This document shows, piece by piece, positions 46,480 through 54,708 of a DNA stretch of 64,000 nucleotides. Position 1 is the stretch's first letter. Each line of letters starts with the position of its first letter. A model generated the notes under the pieces. That model had not been told where the DNA came from. It did not search any database and worked only from the letters and a program-made list of their open reading frames with translations. A program made the position numbers and the translations under genes. Source of the stretch: AC-32 sp049644305. Its GTDB lineage: Bacteria > Actinomycetota > Thermoleophilia > Gaiellales > Gaiellaceae. The stretch lies in contig JBARRQ010000008.1 of the NCBI GenBank assembly GCA_049644305.1, positions 1 through 64,000 of the forward strand, written 5' to 3'.

Positions 46480-47844
46480 CTAGCCCGTTCTCGCCGCCTG
46501 GACGAGCTTCGGCTGCGGGCTCGTCGTGAGCAGCGTCTTCAGGTTGTTCGCGGCTCCGACGTAGATCGTGAACTTGAGAGCGGCACCTGTCGCACCCGAA
46601 AGGTCGCCGTTCTTGTTCAGCGAGAAACTGCCGATCAAGCCGTTGTTGATGTGCGTCTTGAAGACGTTGTCAACCACGCTTGCCCGGGTTCCGTCGGACT
46701 TCGCGATCGCGTCCAGCAGCACCTGGGCCGCCTGCGCACCCAGGATCGCGTACGGATCGACAGCCGCGCCGCCGAGCTGCGCCTTGAAGCCGTTGATGAA
46801 CTTCAGCGCGGCGCCCTTGTACTGATCGATCCCGACGCCCGCGACGCTGAAGTACGCGCCGTTGGCCTTCGGCGTCCCGCCCTGGGAGCGCTGGAAGACC
46901 GAGGCCGTCGTGAAGCCGTCCGGCAGCATCAGCAGAACCTTGCTGTTGTTGCCGACGATGTTGACCTTGTCGTTGATCAGCTGGCCGCTGTTCTCATCGA
47001 TCAGGCCGCCGATGAAGACTGCCCCCGGGTTCGTCGCCTTGATCCTCGTGTCGAGCGCCTGGTAGTTCGGCGCCTTCGGGTCGTAGGCGTCGAAGCCCAG
47101 CACGGTGATCCCCTCGGCCTTCGCGGCGCCTCTGAAGTTCTTCGCGACGCCGAGACCGTAGGGCTCCTTGTCGTTGAGGATGTAGACGCTCTTGACGCCC
47201 TTGCTCTTCAGGAACGCCGCGTCGACGGCGCCCTGGTTCGGGTCGCTCGGCGCGACGCGGGCGTAGTTGCGCTTGCCCGTCGGGAAGTACTTCGCCGGCT
47301 CAGTGGCCGAGCAGTGCTCGGTGAGGCAGCCGTACGTATTTGCGGGCGAGAGCAGCTGCAGGCCGCCGCCCGGGGCCTGGTTCAACACCGGCATCTCGAT
47401 CGCGGCGCAGCCCGAGTTGAACGTGCCGATCACCCCGATCAAGCTCTTGTTGGCCACGTAGGCGTGTGCGTTCGCGCTGCACTTCGTCGGATCCCACTTC
47501 GCGAGCTGGGCAGACGCGTCGTTGCAGGCCTGGAACGCGATGTTGAACTTGCCGGCCTTCCAGTTCTGCAGCTGGAGCACGTAGGCGATCGCCTTGTTCA
47601 TCTGAACCGTCTGCAGGCGCGAGCCGCCGATCAACGGCAGATCGGAAGCAATCAGGTAGTTCGCCTTGCCCGAGCCCTTGTACTGGAGCGCGTTGCACGA
47701 GGAAGCCGGCAGCGCCTGCACGTTGCCGCCTCCGCCTCCTGTGCCGCCGCTGCTCTTCTTGCTCCCGCCACCGCAGCCCGCTGCGACCAGCGCGAGCACA
47801 CCCACTGCGGCCAGGAGTACACCTACCGAGATTCGTTTCTTCAC
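46480..47844 (-). CDS. livK: branched-chain amino acid-type substrate-binding lipoprotein
   Basis: The 454-residue solute-binding protein has a lipoprotein signal peptide (KKRISVGVLLAAVGVLALVAAGC; lipobox cysteine at about 24) and a Gly/Ser-rich linker. The type I periplasmic-binding fold follows (IGVIGTFNSGCAAIEMPVLNQ; VAPSDPNQGAVDAAFLKSKGVKSVYILND). GTG at 47844 is preceded by GAGGAGGGCAA. Longer than typical LivK (~370), with insertions and four or more cysteines. Specificity (amino acids or other small molecules) is not certain; LivK is by operon context. Confidence 0.88.
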   Translation of the reverse strand: MKKRISVGVLLAAVGVLALVAAGCGGGSKKSSGGTGGGGGNVQALPASSCNALQYKGSGKANYLIASDLPLIGGSRLQTVQMNKAIAYVLQLQNWKAGKFNIAFQACNDASAQLAKWDPTKCSANAHAYVANKSLIGVIGTFNSGCAAIEMPVLNQAPGGGLQLLSPANTYGCLTEHCSATEPAKYFPTGKRNYARVAPSDPNQGAVDAAFLKSKGVKSVYILNDKEPYGLGVAKNFRGAAKAEGITVLGFDAYDPKAPNYQALDTRIKATNPGAVFIGGLIDENSGQLINDKVNIVGNNSKVLLMLPDGFTTASVFQRSQGGTPKANGAYFSVAGVGIDQYKGAALKFINGFKAQLGGAAVDPYAILGAQAAQVLLDAIAKSDGTRASVVDNVFKTHINNGLIGSFSLNKNGDLSGATGAALKFTIYVGAANNLKTLLTTSPQPKLVQAARTG

Positions 47845-47930
47845 TTGCCCTCCTCTATCGCCTGACGATCGTTCGCCCTTTTCCGAAATGCGCCGACCGA
47901 CCGACCGGCGCTCGGCCTTTGCAGAGCGCA

Positions 47931-47959
47931 AGTATCGGCCTATCCCCGCGGGCTTTCAA
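47931..47959 (-). promoter_or_regulatory. promoter of the liv operon
   Basis: On the minus strand, TTGAAA (47959-47954), a 17-base spacer and GATACT (47936-47931) form a plausible vegetative promoter. The start would be near 47924, leaving a leader of about 80 bases before the livK GTG. I see no recognised operator in that leader. Confidence 0.5.
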
Positions 47960-48037
47960 CTCGGAAGGCACTCCGCCCCGACACCAGGTCAGAGGCTGAT
48001 CGTGCCGACACCTTCACGGGGCTACTCTTTCGGCTGA

Positions 48038-48126
<89 letters not shown>

Positions 48127-48155
48127 GACGCTGTGGGCCCTCGTAGGATGCGGCC

Positions 48156-49190
48156 GTGAAGGTGGGCGTCCTGACCGGCGGCGGAGATTGTCCCGGGCTC
48201 AACGCGGTGATCCGCGCGGTGGCGCGGCGGTGCTTCGCTCGGGGGCACGAGGTCGTCGGTGTGCGTGCAGGATGGCGCGGGCTCGTCGACGCCAAGTTCG
48301 AGCCGCTCGGGCCGCTCGAGATCTCGGGCCTTCTGCCGCGCGGCGGGACCATCCTCGGAACGTCGCGCACGAATCCATACCGGCTCGAGGGCGGGAGCGA
48401 AGCGGTGCTCGCAAACTTCGAGCGCGAAGGCCTGGGCGCCCTCGTCGCGATCGGAGGCGAGGACACGCTTGGTGTCGCCACCCGCCTGCATTCCGAGCAC
48501 GGATTCCCGGTCGTCGGCGTGCCCAAGACGATCGACAACGATCTTTCGGCGACCGACTACACGTTCGGCTTCGACACGGCCGTATTCATCTGCACGGAGG
48601 CCATCGACCGGCTCCACACGACTGCGGAGTCACACAACCGCGTCATGGTCGTGGAGGTGATGGGCCGCCATACGGGGTGGATCGCGGTCATGAGCGGCAT
48701 TGCAGGCGGCGCAGACGTGATCCTGATCCCGGAGCATCCGATCTCCGTAGAGGAGGCTTGTAACGACATCCGCCGGCGCCACGAGCGTGGCAAGGACTTC
48801 TCGATCGTCGTTGTCTCCGAAGGCTACGAGCTCGAGGGGCTCGAGGGGCTCGAGGCCGATCGGGAGCTCGACGAGTTCGGGCACGTGCGGCTCTCGGAGC
48901 GCGGCGTCGGAGCGGTGCTGGCACGCGAGATCGAGGAGCGCACCGGCTACGAGACACGCGTCACGGTGCTCGGCCACGTTCAACGCGGAGGGTCGCCGAC
49001 CCCCCGCGACCGCGTGCTGGCCACGCGCTACGGCCTGAAGGCGGCAGATCTCGTTCACGAGGGCCGCTTCGGGCGCATGGCCGCGCTGCACGGCGACGCG
49101 ATCGTCGACGTCTCGCTCGAGGAGGCGACCGCCCAGCTGAAGACGGTGCCGGACGATTGGTTCGAAGTAGCGCACGCGTTCTTCGGCTAG
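48156..49190 (+). CDS. pfp: phosphofructokinase, probably pyrophosphate-dependent
   Basis: The 344-residue enzyme phosphorylates fructose 6-phosphate at C1. GGGDCPGLN opens the fold and GRHTGWIA and VLGHVQRGGSP are standard. Two residues decide the donor: GGEDT at 100-104 has Asp where ATP enzymes have Gly (GGDGS), and PKTIDND at 123-129 has Lys where ATP enzymes have Gly. Both are features of pyrophosphate-dependent enzymes such as that of Amycolatopsis methanolica. The product may therefore be reversible and use PPi; activity with ATP is not excluded. It lies 32 bases after the tRNA and is followed by repeat copy B. Confidence 0.88.
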   Translation: MKVGVLTGGGDCPGLNAVIRAVARRCFARGHEVVGVRAGWRGLVDAKFEPLGPLEISGLLPRGGTILGTSRTNPYRLEGGSEAVLANFEREGLGALVAIGGEDTLGVATRLHSEHGFPVVGVPKTIDNDLSATDYTFGFDTAVFICTEAIDRLHTTAESHNRVMVVEVMGRHTGWIAVMSGIAGGADVILIPEHPISVEEACNDIRRRHERGKDFSIVVVSEGYELEGLEGLEADRELDEFGHVRLSERGVGAVLAREIEERTGYETRVTVLGHVQRGGSPTPRDRVLATRYGLKAADLVHEGRFGRMAALHGDAIVDVSLEEATAQLKTVPDDWFEVAHAFFG

Positions 49191-49192
49191 CC

Positions 49193-49272
49193 AGAAGGGC
49201 TTGACGAAACCTCGTCTGTGCCGCCGGGCCGCGCTGTCCGCCCCGACGACGAGCGAGGTTCCGCCAAACCCT
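49193..49272. repeat. 54-bp dispersed repeat copy B, with a second arm forming a 19-bp hairpin
   Basis: Positions 49193-49246 match copy A at 19893-19946 in all but three bases. Positions 49254-49272 pair with 49196-49214 on the minus-strand RNA through 19 consecutive pairs including three G-U wobbles; on the plus strand these become A-C mismatches. The hairpin starts just after the stop of the leftward mannosyltransferase gene, so it is probably its terminator. A T-tract is absent. Confidence 0.8.
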
Positions 49273-49273
49273 C

Positions 49274-50680
49274 CTAGAGGCGGTAGACCGCGACCCAGGG
49301 GCCGTTCAAGCCGTCCGCGTGAACGTAGAACAGACGCCGGGCGTGCGCGCGCAGGTTTTCGTAGAACGCGGTCTCGCGGGGATAGTGCTCGCGGGCGGCA
49401 AGGACGCGGTCCGCCACTGCCCCGGTCACGACCGCGTAGCCGACGGCTTTCCGGCGGAGCCCGCCGAGGTCGCGATTCGGATCGGCGCCTTTCTCCTCGG
49501 GGAGTGGGAGGCGAAGCTTCAGCACGCGGAAACCCGCGAAGGGCGGAAGCGAGGGGTCCGCGGCAAGATGCGCGCCGGGCGGGACATTGCGCTCGATCCA
49601 GCGCAAGGCGACCACCCTCGTATCCACCTTCGTCAAACGGCGCGCATCGCGAGCCGACCACGTCAAGGGCACGACAAGGAGCAGGAGTGTCACCGGCGCA
49701 AGGGACCGAAGGCGGCCTGCGAGCGCTCCGAGCGGCGGGAGCAGCGGCAGGAGGTACCGGTCGAAGTGGGCGCCGAGGGTGCAGAGATCCAGGAAATAGA
49801 TCGCAGTGAACGAGACCAGGATCAGGTCGGCGCGTCTCCGGCCGACGGCTGCAACGACGAGCCCGAGGAGACAGACGAGCAAGGCCGGGCCCAAGCCGTG
49901 CCAGAGCCGGACGACGAACGCGATCGGCGCGACGTGGTCGTGCTCGAATCCGAGCCAGCCGTGATGAGCAAGCTTCTGCACCCGATAGGCGTCGTGAACG
50001 GCGCTTCCGAAGTGGACGATCACGAACGGGCTCGTCGCGCAAAACGCGGCGGCCGCCAGCAGCACACCGAAGGCGAGGCGCCGCGGCTGCCGGTAGCCCG
50101 CCACTGCGAGCGGGACGAGTAGCAGTACGCCCGGATACTTGACGCTCGTGGCCAGCCCCGCGACGAGCCCGCCGAGCTCAATCCGGCCGCCTACGAGCAG
50201 CGCAAGCGATGCCGCCACGCCGAGGGTTAGCGGGATGTCGGTCACGGCCATCCGCGAGTAGTCGACCGCCGTCGTCTCGACTGCGACGACCGCCGCTGCG
50301 ACCGCTCCGGCGGCGCCACCGTAGGCGCGGCTTCCGAGCCACCAGGCCGCTGCGACGGCCCCAAGTGCGAGCACGAGCACCACAAACCTCGCGGCGAGAT
50401 AGGAAGGGGCGGGCTGCCAAGCCTGGAACGGTGCGAGCAGGTACATCAGCAGCGTCGGGTAGTCGAACCAGTGAGGGTCGAGACCGCCGCCGTGCACCAT
50501 GTGCCACGCCCGAGGAACGATGTTTTGCTCGTCCGGGCTGAAGAGGGGAAACGGCCGGCCGTAGGCGATGCCGACCACGCGGAGCGCAGCCGCGGCGGCG
50601 AGGATCGCCACGAGCGCGACCCGTGGACCGCCCCAGACACTCTTGCTGAGCCGCTCCCTCTGAGTCTCGGCGACGCTCAT
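49274..50680 (-). CDS. GT39/PMT-type membrane glycosyltransferase
   Basis: A 468-residue protein with about ten hydrophobic segments. The first extracytoplasmic loop has the acidic motif FSPDEQNIVPRAW, where the DE pair is the catalytic/metal site of GT-C (ArnT/PMT-like) enzymes, followed by YPTLLMYLLAPFQ. A C-terminal soluble domain of ~140 residues closes it. It uses a polyprenyl-phosphate sugar donor by family analogy; the acceptor is unknown. It lies downstream of the TrpC-like gene by 48 bases. Confidence 0.8.
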   Translation of the reverse strand: MSVAETQRERLSKSVWGGPRVALVAILAAAAALRVVGIAYGRPFPLFSPDEQNIVPRAWHMVHGGGLDPHWFDYPTLLMYLLAPFQAWQPAPSYLAARFVVLVLALGAVAAAWWLGSRAYGGAAGAVAAAVVAVETTAVDYSRMAVTDIPLTLGVAASLALLVGGRIELGGLVAGLATSVKYPGVLLLVPLAVAGYRQPRRLAFGVLLAAAAFCATSPFVIVHFGSAVHDAYRVQKLAHHGWLGFEHDHVAPIAFVVRLWHGLGPALLVCLLGLVVAAVGRRRADLILVSFTAIYFLDLCTLGAHFDRYLLPLLPPLGALAGRLRSLAPVTLLLLVVPLTWSARDARRLTKVDTRVVALRWIERNVPPGAHLAADPSLPPFAGFRVLKLRLPLPEEKGADPNRDLGGLRRKAVGYAVVTGAVADRVLAAREHYPRETAFYENLRAHARRLFYVHADGLNGPWVAVYRL

Positions 50681-50728
50681 TCAGCGGGACTACGAAGCCG
50701 CGTCCCGGCGGCGGCAGTGCAAGCGGCC

Positions 50729-51319
50729 TCAGACCTCGGGCGGCGGTCCGCCAACGAGCTCGGCCACGTTTCCTGCCCGGACGATCAACCCGTCGACGCC
50801 GGCCCGCTCGAGCTCCTCGACGTCGGCTCGCCCGCCGATGTCGACCTCTGCGACGGCGAGCTTTCCGGCCGGAACGTCGGGCAACAGGTCGAGCACGCGG
50901 TCCAGGGCGGGGTCATCTGTGTCCGCGGCAACACCCGAGAGAAGGAAGATCTCGGGATCGATGCGCTCAAGGGCGAGCCGGAGCTCCTCCTCGTCGTGGA
51001 CCTCGACGACGCAGTCGAGGCCAAGGCCGAGAGCGTCTCGGTACAGTCGTTCGAGCTCCGTCTCCTCGTCTTCGAGAGGGGCGACGGTGAGCACCCAGGC
51101 ATCTGCTCCAGCCCTCCGCGCGTCGTCGGGCGAGCTCTGCCGCGAGAGCAAAGGCAAGCCGGTCGCCGCCGGAAGTCCGTCGACCGCGGCTTGGAGGACC
51201 AGCGCCTCCGCCCCCTCGTCCTCTGCAGCCTGGGCGGCCCCGAGATCGCCGACGAGCACGATGATCGAGATCCCGTCGCCCTCCGAGATCGCCTGGCTGA
51301 AGCGGCGGGCTCCCGTCAC
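50729..51319 (-). CDS. degenerate TrpC-like (indole-3-glycerol-phosphate synthase-related) TIM barrel
   Basis: About 196 residues from GTG at 51319; a GTG at 51352 would add 11. The second half resembles indole-glycerol-phosphate synthase (LGLDCVVEVHDEEELRLALERIDPEIFLLSG, then AVAEVDIGGRADVEELERAGVDGLIVRAG). The N-terminal catalytic region (FIAEVKRASPSKG in real TrpC) is missing or unrecognisable, and no other trp gene is nearby. It is therefore a paralogue of unknown function, not a confident TrpC. The upstream gap holds repeat element E1. Confidence 0.6.
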   Translation of the reverse strand: MTGARRFSQAISEGDGISIIVLVGDLGAAQAAEDEGAEALVLQAAVDGLPAATGLPLLSRQSSPDDARRAGADAWVLTVAPLEDEETELERLYRDALGLGLDCVVEVHDEEELRLALERIDPEIFLLSGVAADTDDPALDRVLDLLPDVPAGKLAVAEVDIGGRADVEELERAGVDGLIVRAGNVAELVGGPPPEV

Positions 51320-51324
51320 AGCGT

Positions 51325-51412
51325 GCAATTTTGGCGCAAAGCAGGCACCCACGTGTGCGCACTCTCTCGATACGCTCTCCGCGGGGAGGAGGCCGGGTGT
51401 GCCTTAAACAGG
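51325..51412. repeat. dispersed intergenic element E1
   Basis: Positions 51354-51412 align without gaps to 58901-58959 with 45 of 59 identities by hand, including a block GCGGGGAGGAGGC and CCTTAAA. The 29 bases before it are weakly conserved and end in a shared ACCCACG. It lies immediately upstream of the TrpC-like gene, between it and the truncated aldehyde dehydrogenase stop. The function is unknown; a regulatory RNA, operator or repeat family are possibilities. Confidence 0.75.
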
Positions 51413-51453
51413 ACGCTGATTCCGGCCATCGGGGCTTCGCCTTCGCGTTCCGC

Positions 51454-52251
51454 TCAGACGCCGATCGGGTGCCAGACCGTCTTGAGCTCCAGGAATCCGG
51501 CGATCTCCCAGGGGCTCTGATCGTCGGCAGCGCCGTGGACGACGCGCTTCACGTTCTCGGCGGCGAGCTGCTCGAGCTCGGCGACCTGTCCGTCCGCACC
51601 AGAGACATCAAGCGCGTTCACGTCCATGTGGCCGGCGAGCACCGCCGCGAGCTCGTCTCGTCGGCCCGTGAGGATGTTGACCACTCCGCCGGGCACGTCT
51701 GCGGTCGCCAGGACCTCGGCGAGCTCGATCGCCGCGAGCGGGTGCGGCTCCGACGCGACGACGACCGCCGCGTTGCCTCCGACGATCGCCGGAGCTAGGC
51801 GCGAGACAAGGCCAGCCAGCGCCGGCTCCGCAGGGGCGAGGATCCCCACCACACCTGTCGGCTCCGGCACCGTGAAGTTGAAGTACGGGCCGGCGACCGG
51901 ATTCGACGAGCCGAGCACCTGCGCGAGCTTGTCCGCCCACCCCGCATACCAGACGACCCGGTCGATCGAGCGCTCGACTTCCTTTGGCCCCGAGCACAGC
52001 TCCGCGAACTCAGCTCGCCGGGCCTCCATCATCTCCGCGATCCGGTAGAGCACCTGGCCACGGTTGTAGGCCGTCATCGCCGACCACTTCGCAAAAGCGG
52101 CCCGCGCTGCCCGCACGGCGTCGCGCACGTCCTTCCTTGATGCGCGCGCGGCGTTCTGGCCCTCCGCCTCGTACGTCCGACCTGACTCCGAGCGCGGGAA
52201 CTCGCCCCCGATGAAGAGCTTGTACGTCTTGCGAACCGGCAGCCTCGTCAT
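51454..52251 (-). CDS. truncated aldehyde dehydrogenase paralogue lacking the catalytic domain
   Basis: A 265-residue protein corresponding to the N-terminal, cofactor-binding part of an aldehyde dehydrogenase (KLFIGGEFPRSESGRTYE; FNFTVPEPTGVVGILAPAEP; ADVPGGVVNILTGRRDELAAVLAGHMDV). It stops before the region that carries the catalytic cysteine, and the GSTEVG loop is replaced by VSGADGQ. ATG at 52251 overlaps the stop of the full-length dehydrogenase (ATGA), so it is not a random pseudogene. The 489 + 265 residue pair mirrors the two-part ALDH16 architecture, so this may be its non-catalytic second half as a separate chain. Confidence 0.8.
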   Translation of the reverse strand: MTRLPVRKTYKLFIGGEFPRSESGRTYEAEGQNAARASRKDVRDAVRAARAAFAKWSAMTAYNRGQVLYRIAEMMEARRAEFAELCSGPKEVERSIDRVVWYAGWADKLAQVLGSSNPVAGPYFNFTVPEPTGVVGILAPAEPALAGLVSRLAPAIVGGNAAVVVASEPHPLAAIELAEVLATADVPGGVVNILTGRRDELAAVLAGHMDVNALDVSGADGQVAELEQLAAENVKRVVHGAADDQSPWEIAGFLELKTVWHPIGV

Positions 52252-53717
52252 TCGAACCTGAGGTAGGGCTCCAGACCGTGGAGGCCACCTTCGCGACCGA
52301 AGCCGGATTCCTTGTACCCGCCGAACGGTGAGCTCGGATCGAAGCGGTTGTAGGTGTTGGCCCAGATCACGCCCGCCCGGAGCCTCTGCGCCATCGCCAG
52401 GATTCGCGAGCCCTTCTCCGTCCAGACACCGGCCGACAGCCCGTAGGGCGTGTTGTTGGCCTTCTCCACCGCCTCGTCGGGCGTGCGGAAGGTGAGCACC
52501 GAGAGCACCGGCCCGAAGATCTCCTCCTGGGCGATCCGGTGGCTCTGCGCGACGTTCGTGAAGACCGTCGGTGCGAACCAATAGCCATTCTCCGGAAGGC
52601 GGCACGGCGGCTGGTAGATCTCGGCACCCTCCTCCTCGCCGCTGCGGACGAGCTCCCTGATCTTGTCGAGCTGCTGGCGAGAGTTGATCGCGCCTACGTC
52701 GGTGTTCTTGTCGAGCGGATCACCCACGCGAAGCGTCGAGAGACGGCGCTTCAGCTTCGAGATCACCGGCTCGTAGATCGACTCCTGGACGAGCAGCCGC
52801 GAGCCGGCGCAACAGACGTGGCCCTGGTTGAAATAGATGCCGTTGACGATGCCCTCGACCGCCTGGTCCAGCGCAGCGTCGTCGAAGATCACGTTCGCGG
52901 CTTTGCCGCCGAGCTCGAGCGTCAGCTTCTTGCCGGTCCCCGCAAGCTCGCGTTGGATCGCCTTGCCTACCTCGGTGGAGCCGGTGAACGCCACCTTGTC
53001 GACCTCCGCCTTGACGAGCGCCGCCCCGGCACGCCCGTCGCCGGTGACGATGTTGACGACGCCGGCCGGCAGCTCGGCCTGGCGAAGGACGTCGCAGAAC
53101 AGAAGCGCCGACAGCGGTGTCGTCTCGGCCGGCTTGAGCACAACCGTGTTCCCGGCCGCGAGGGCCGGCGCGATCTTCCACGACAGCATCAACAGCGGGA
53201 AGTTCCAGGGAATGATCTGGCCCGCGACCCCCAGAGGCTTCGGCCGCCGATTTGGGAAGGCGTACTCGAGCTTGTCCGCCCAGCCCGCGTAGTAGAAGAA
53301 GTGAGCCGCGGAGAGCGGCAAATCGACGTCGCGTGACTCTCGAATCGGCTTGCCGCCGTTGAGCGACTCGAGCACCGCGAACTCGCGCGAGCGCTCCTGG
53401 AGGATGCGTGCGATCCGGAAGAGGTACTTCGCGCGCTCCGAGCCGGGCAACTCTGACCAGCCGTTCTCGAAAGCTTCGCGGGCGGCGGCGACGGCGGCTC
53501 CGACTTCTTCCTCGGTGGCCTGGCCGACCTCCGCGAGCGGCTCTTCGCTCGAGGGATCGATTGTCGTGTACGTCTCCCTCGGTTCGAGCCACTCGCCGCG
53601 GACGAAGTGGCCATAGCGCTCGCGGAGCGTGACGACATCGCGCGACTCCGGCGCTGTCGCGTAGTCCCACCCGGCCGGGATCGGCGCGCGGTCCTGCTTT
53701 CGCTCGAGGTCAGTCAA
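52248..53717 (-). CDS. aldehyde dehydrogenase, NAD(P)-dependent, full length
   Basis: A 489-residue ALDH with all catalytic residues: Asn172 in PWNFP, the FTGSTEVG cofactor loop, general base Glu268 in LELGG and nucleophile Cys302 in GHVCCAG. EEIFGPVLSV and PFGGYKESGFGRE lie near the C-terminus. The TTG start at 53717 overlaps deoC by 8 bases. Downstream of deoC it could oxidise the acetaldehyde released from deoxyribose 5-phosphate, which is inference from context. Confidence 0.92.
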   Translation of the reverse strand: MTDLERKQDRAPIPAGWDYATAPESRDVVTLRERYGHFVRGEWLEPRETYTTIDPSSEEPLAEVGQATEEEVGAAVAAAREAFENGWSELPGSERAKYLFRIARILQERSREFAVLESLNGGKPIRESRDVDLPLSAAHFFYYAGWADKLEYAFPNRRPKPLGVAGQIIPWNFPLLMLSWKIAPALAAGNTVVLKPAETTPLSALLFCDVLRQAELPAGVVNIVTGDGRAGAALVKAEVDKVAFTGSTEVGKAIQRELAGTGKKLTLELGGKAANVIFDDAALDQAVEGIVNGIYFNQGHVCCAGSRLLVQESIYEPVISKLKRRLSTLRVGDPLDKNTDVGAINSRQQLDKIRELVRSGEEEGAEIYQPPCRLPENGYWFAPTVFTNVAQSHRIAQEEIFGPVLSVLTFRTPDEAVEKANNTPYGLSAGVWTEKGSRILAMAQRLRAGVIWANTYNRFDPSSPFGGYKESGFGREGGLHGLEPYLRFE

Positions 53718-54648
53718 TCGTGAAGTAGTCCGGGCTCTGGTAGCGGCCCGTCTTCTCCTTGCGCAGCTGCATGAGGATGTCGTTCAGAAGCGACGATGCG
53801 CCGAAGCGGTAGAGATCGGGCGTCAGCCAGTCGACACCGAGCGTCTCGTGCACGAGCACGAGATGCTGGACGGCCTGCTTCGCGTTGCGGATCCCGCCCG
53901 CAGGCTTGAACCCCACGCGGCGGCCGGTCTCCTCGTAGACGTCCCGGATGGCCTCCAGCATCACGAGCGAGACGGGCAGCGTCGCCGCCGAGGGAAGCTT
54001 GCCGGTGGAGGTCTTGATGAAGTCCGCGCCGGCTGCCATCGCGAGGAGCGATGCCCGCCGCACGTTGTCGTAGGTGCCGAGCTCGCCGGTCTCGAGGATG
54101 ACCTTCAGGTGCGTCTCGCCGGAGACCTCCTTCACGCGCACGATCTCGTCATAGACCTTCGCGTAACGGCCCGCGAGGAAAGCGCCGCGGTCGATCACCA
54201 TGTCGACCTCGTCCGCGCCGTGCTCGACCACCCAGCGAACCTCCTCGAGCTTTGCCTCCAGCGGGGACTGGCCTGAGGGAAATGCGGTCGCGACCGAGGC
54301 AACCTTGACTCCGCTGCCACGGACGCGCTCCACGGCGGTCGGAACGAGGTTGGGGTAAACGCATACGGCGGCGACCGACGGCACGCTCGGGTCCGAGGGA
54401 TCGGGTCGCACGGCCTTCGACGCGAGTGCCGCAACCTTGCCGGGCGTGTCGGCGCCCTCGAGCGTCGTCAGGTCGGTCATCCGGACCGCAAGCTCGAGCG
54501 CGAAGACCTTCGACTCGCGCTTGATCGAGCGCTTGCCCAGTGTTACAGCACGCTCTTCGACGGCGACCTGGTCGATCGACCCGATCCGAGGCAGCCGGGG
54601 CTCGAGCGGAAGCTCGAAACCAGCGGGAAGAGCAGGCGCCTGGGCCAT
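53710..54648 (-). CDS. deoC: deoxyribose-phosphate aldolase
   Basis: Cleaves 2-deoxyribose 5-phosphate to glyceraldehyde 3-phosphate and acetaldehyde. The 312-residue class I aldolase has the Schiff-base lysine region ADFIKTSTGK, the second lysine in VGFKPAGGIR, and DEVDMVIDRGAFLAGR. It is longer than the short bacterial form (~220) and resembles the long eukaryote-like group. ATG at 54648 is chosen. The following two dehydrogenase genes fit disposal of acetaldehyde, and cdd and the HAD gene upstream fit nucleoside catabolism. Confidence 0.94.
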   Translation of the reverse strand: MAQAPALPAGFELPLEPRLPRIGSIDQVAVEERAVTLGKRSIKRESKVFALELAVRMTDLTTLEGADTPGKVAALASKAVRPDPSDPSVPSVAAVCVYPNLVPTAVERVRGSGVKVASVATAFPSGQSPLEAKLEEVRWVVEHGADEVDMVIDRGAFLAGRYAKVYDEIVRVKEVSGETHLKVILETGELGTYDNVRRASLLAMAAGADFIKTSTGKLPSAATLPVSLVMLEAIRDVYEETGRRVGFKPAGGIRNAKQAVQHLVLVHETLGVDWLTPDLYRFGASSLLNDILMQLRKEKTGRYQSPDYFTID

Positions 54649-54708
54649 GCGCTGAGTGTATCCCCGCAACCCCGCCCTAGACGTCAGCGCAGCCGGGCCG
54701 GGATGGCC

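Noticed and set aside
51454..52251. Truncated aldehyde dehydrogenase as a pseudogene
   Set aside because: Open frame is clean, coupled by ATGA to the full-length gene, and its length resembles the ALDH16 second domain; decay is not the simplest explanation.
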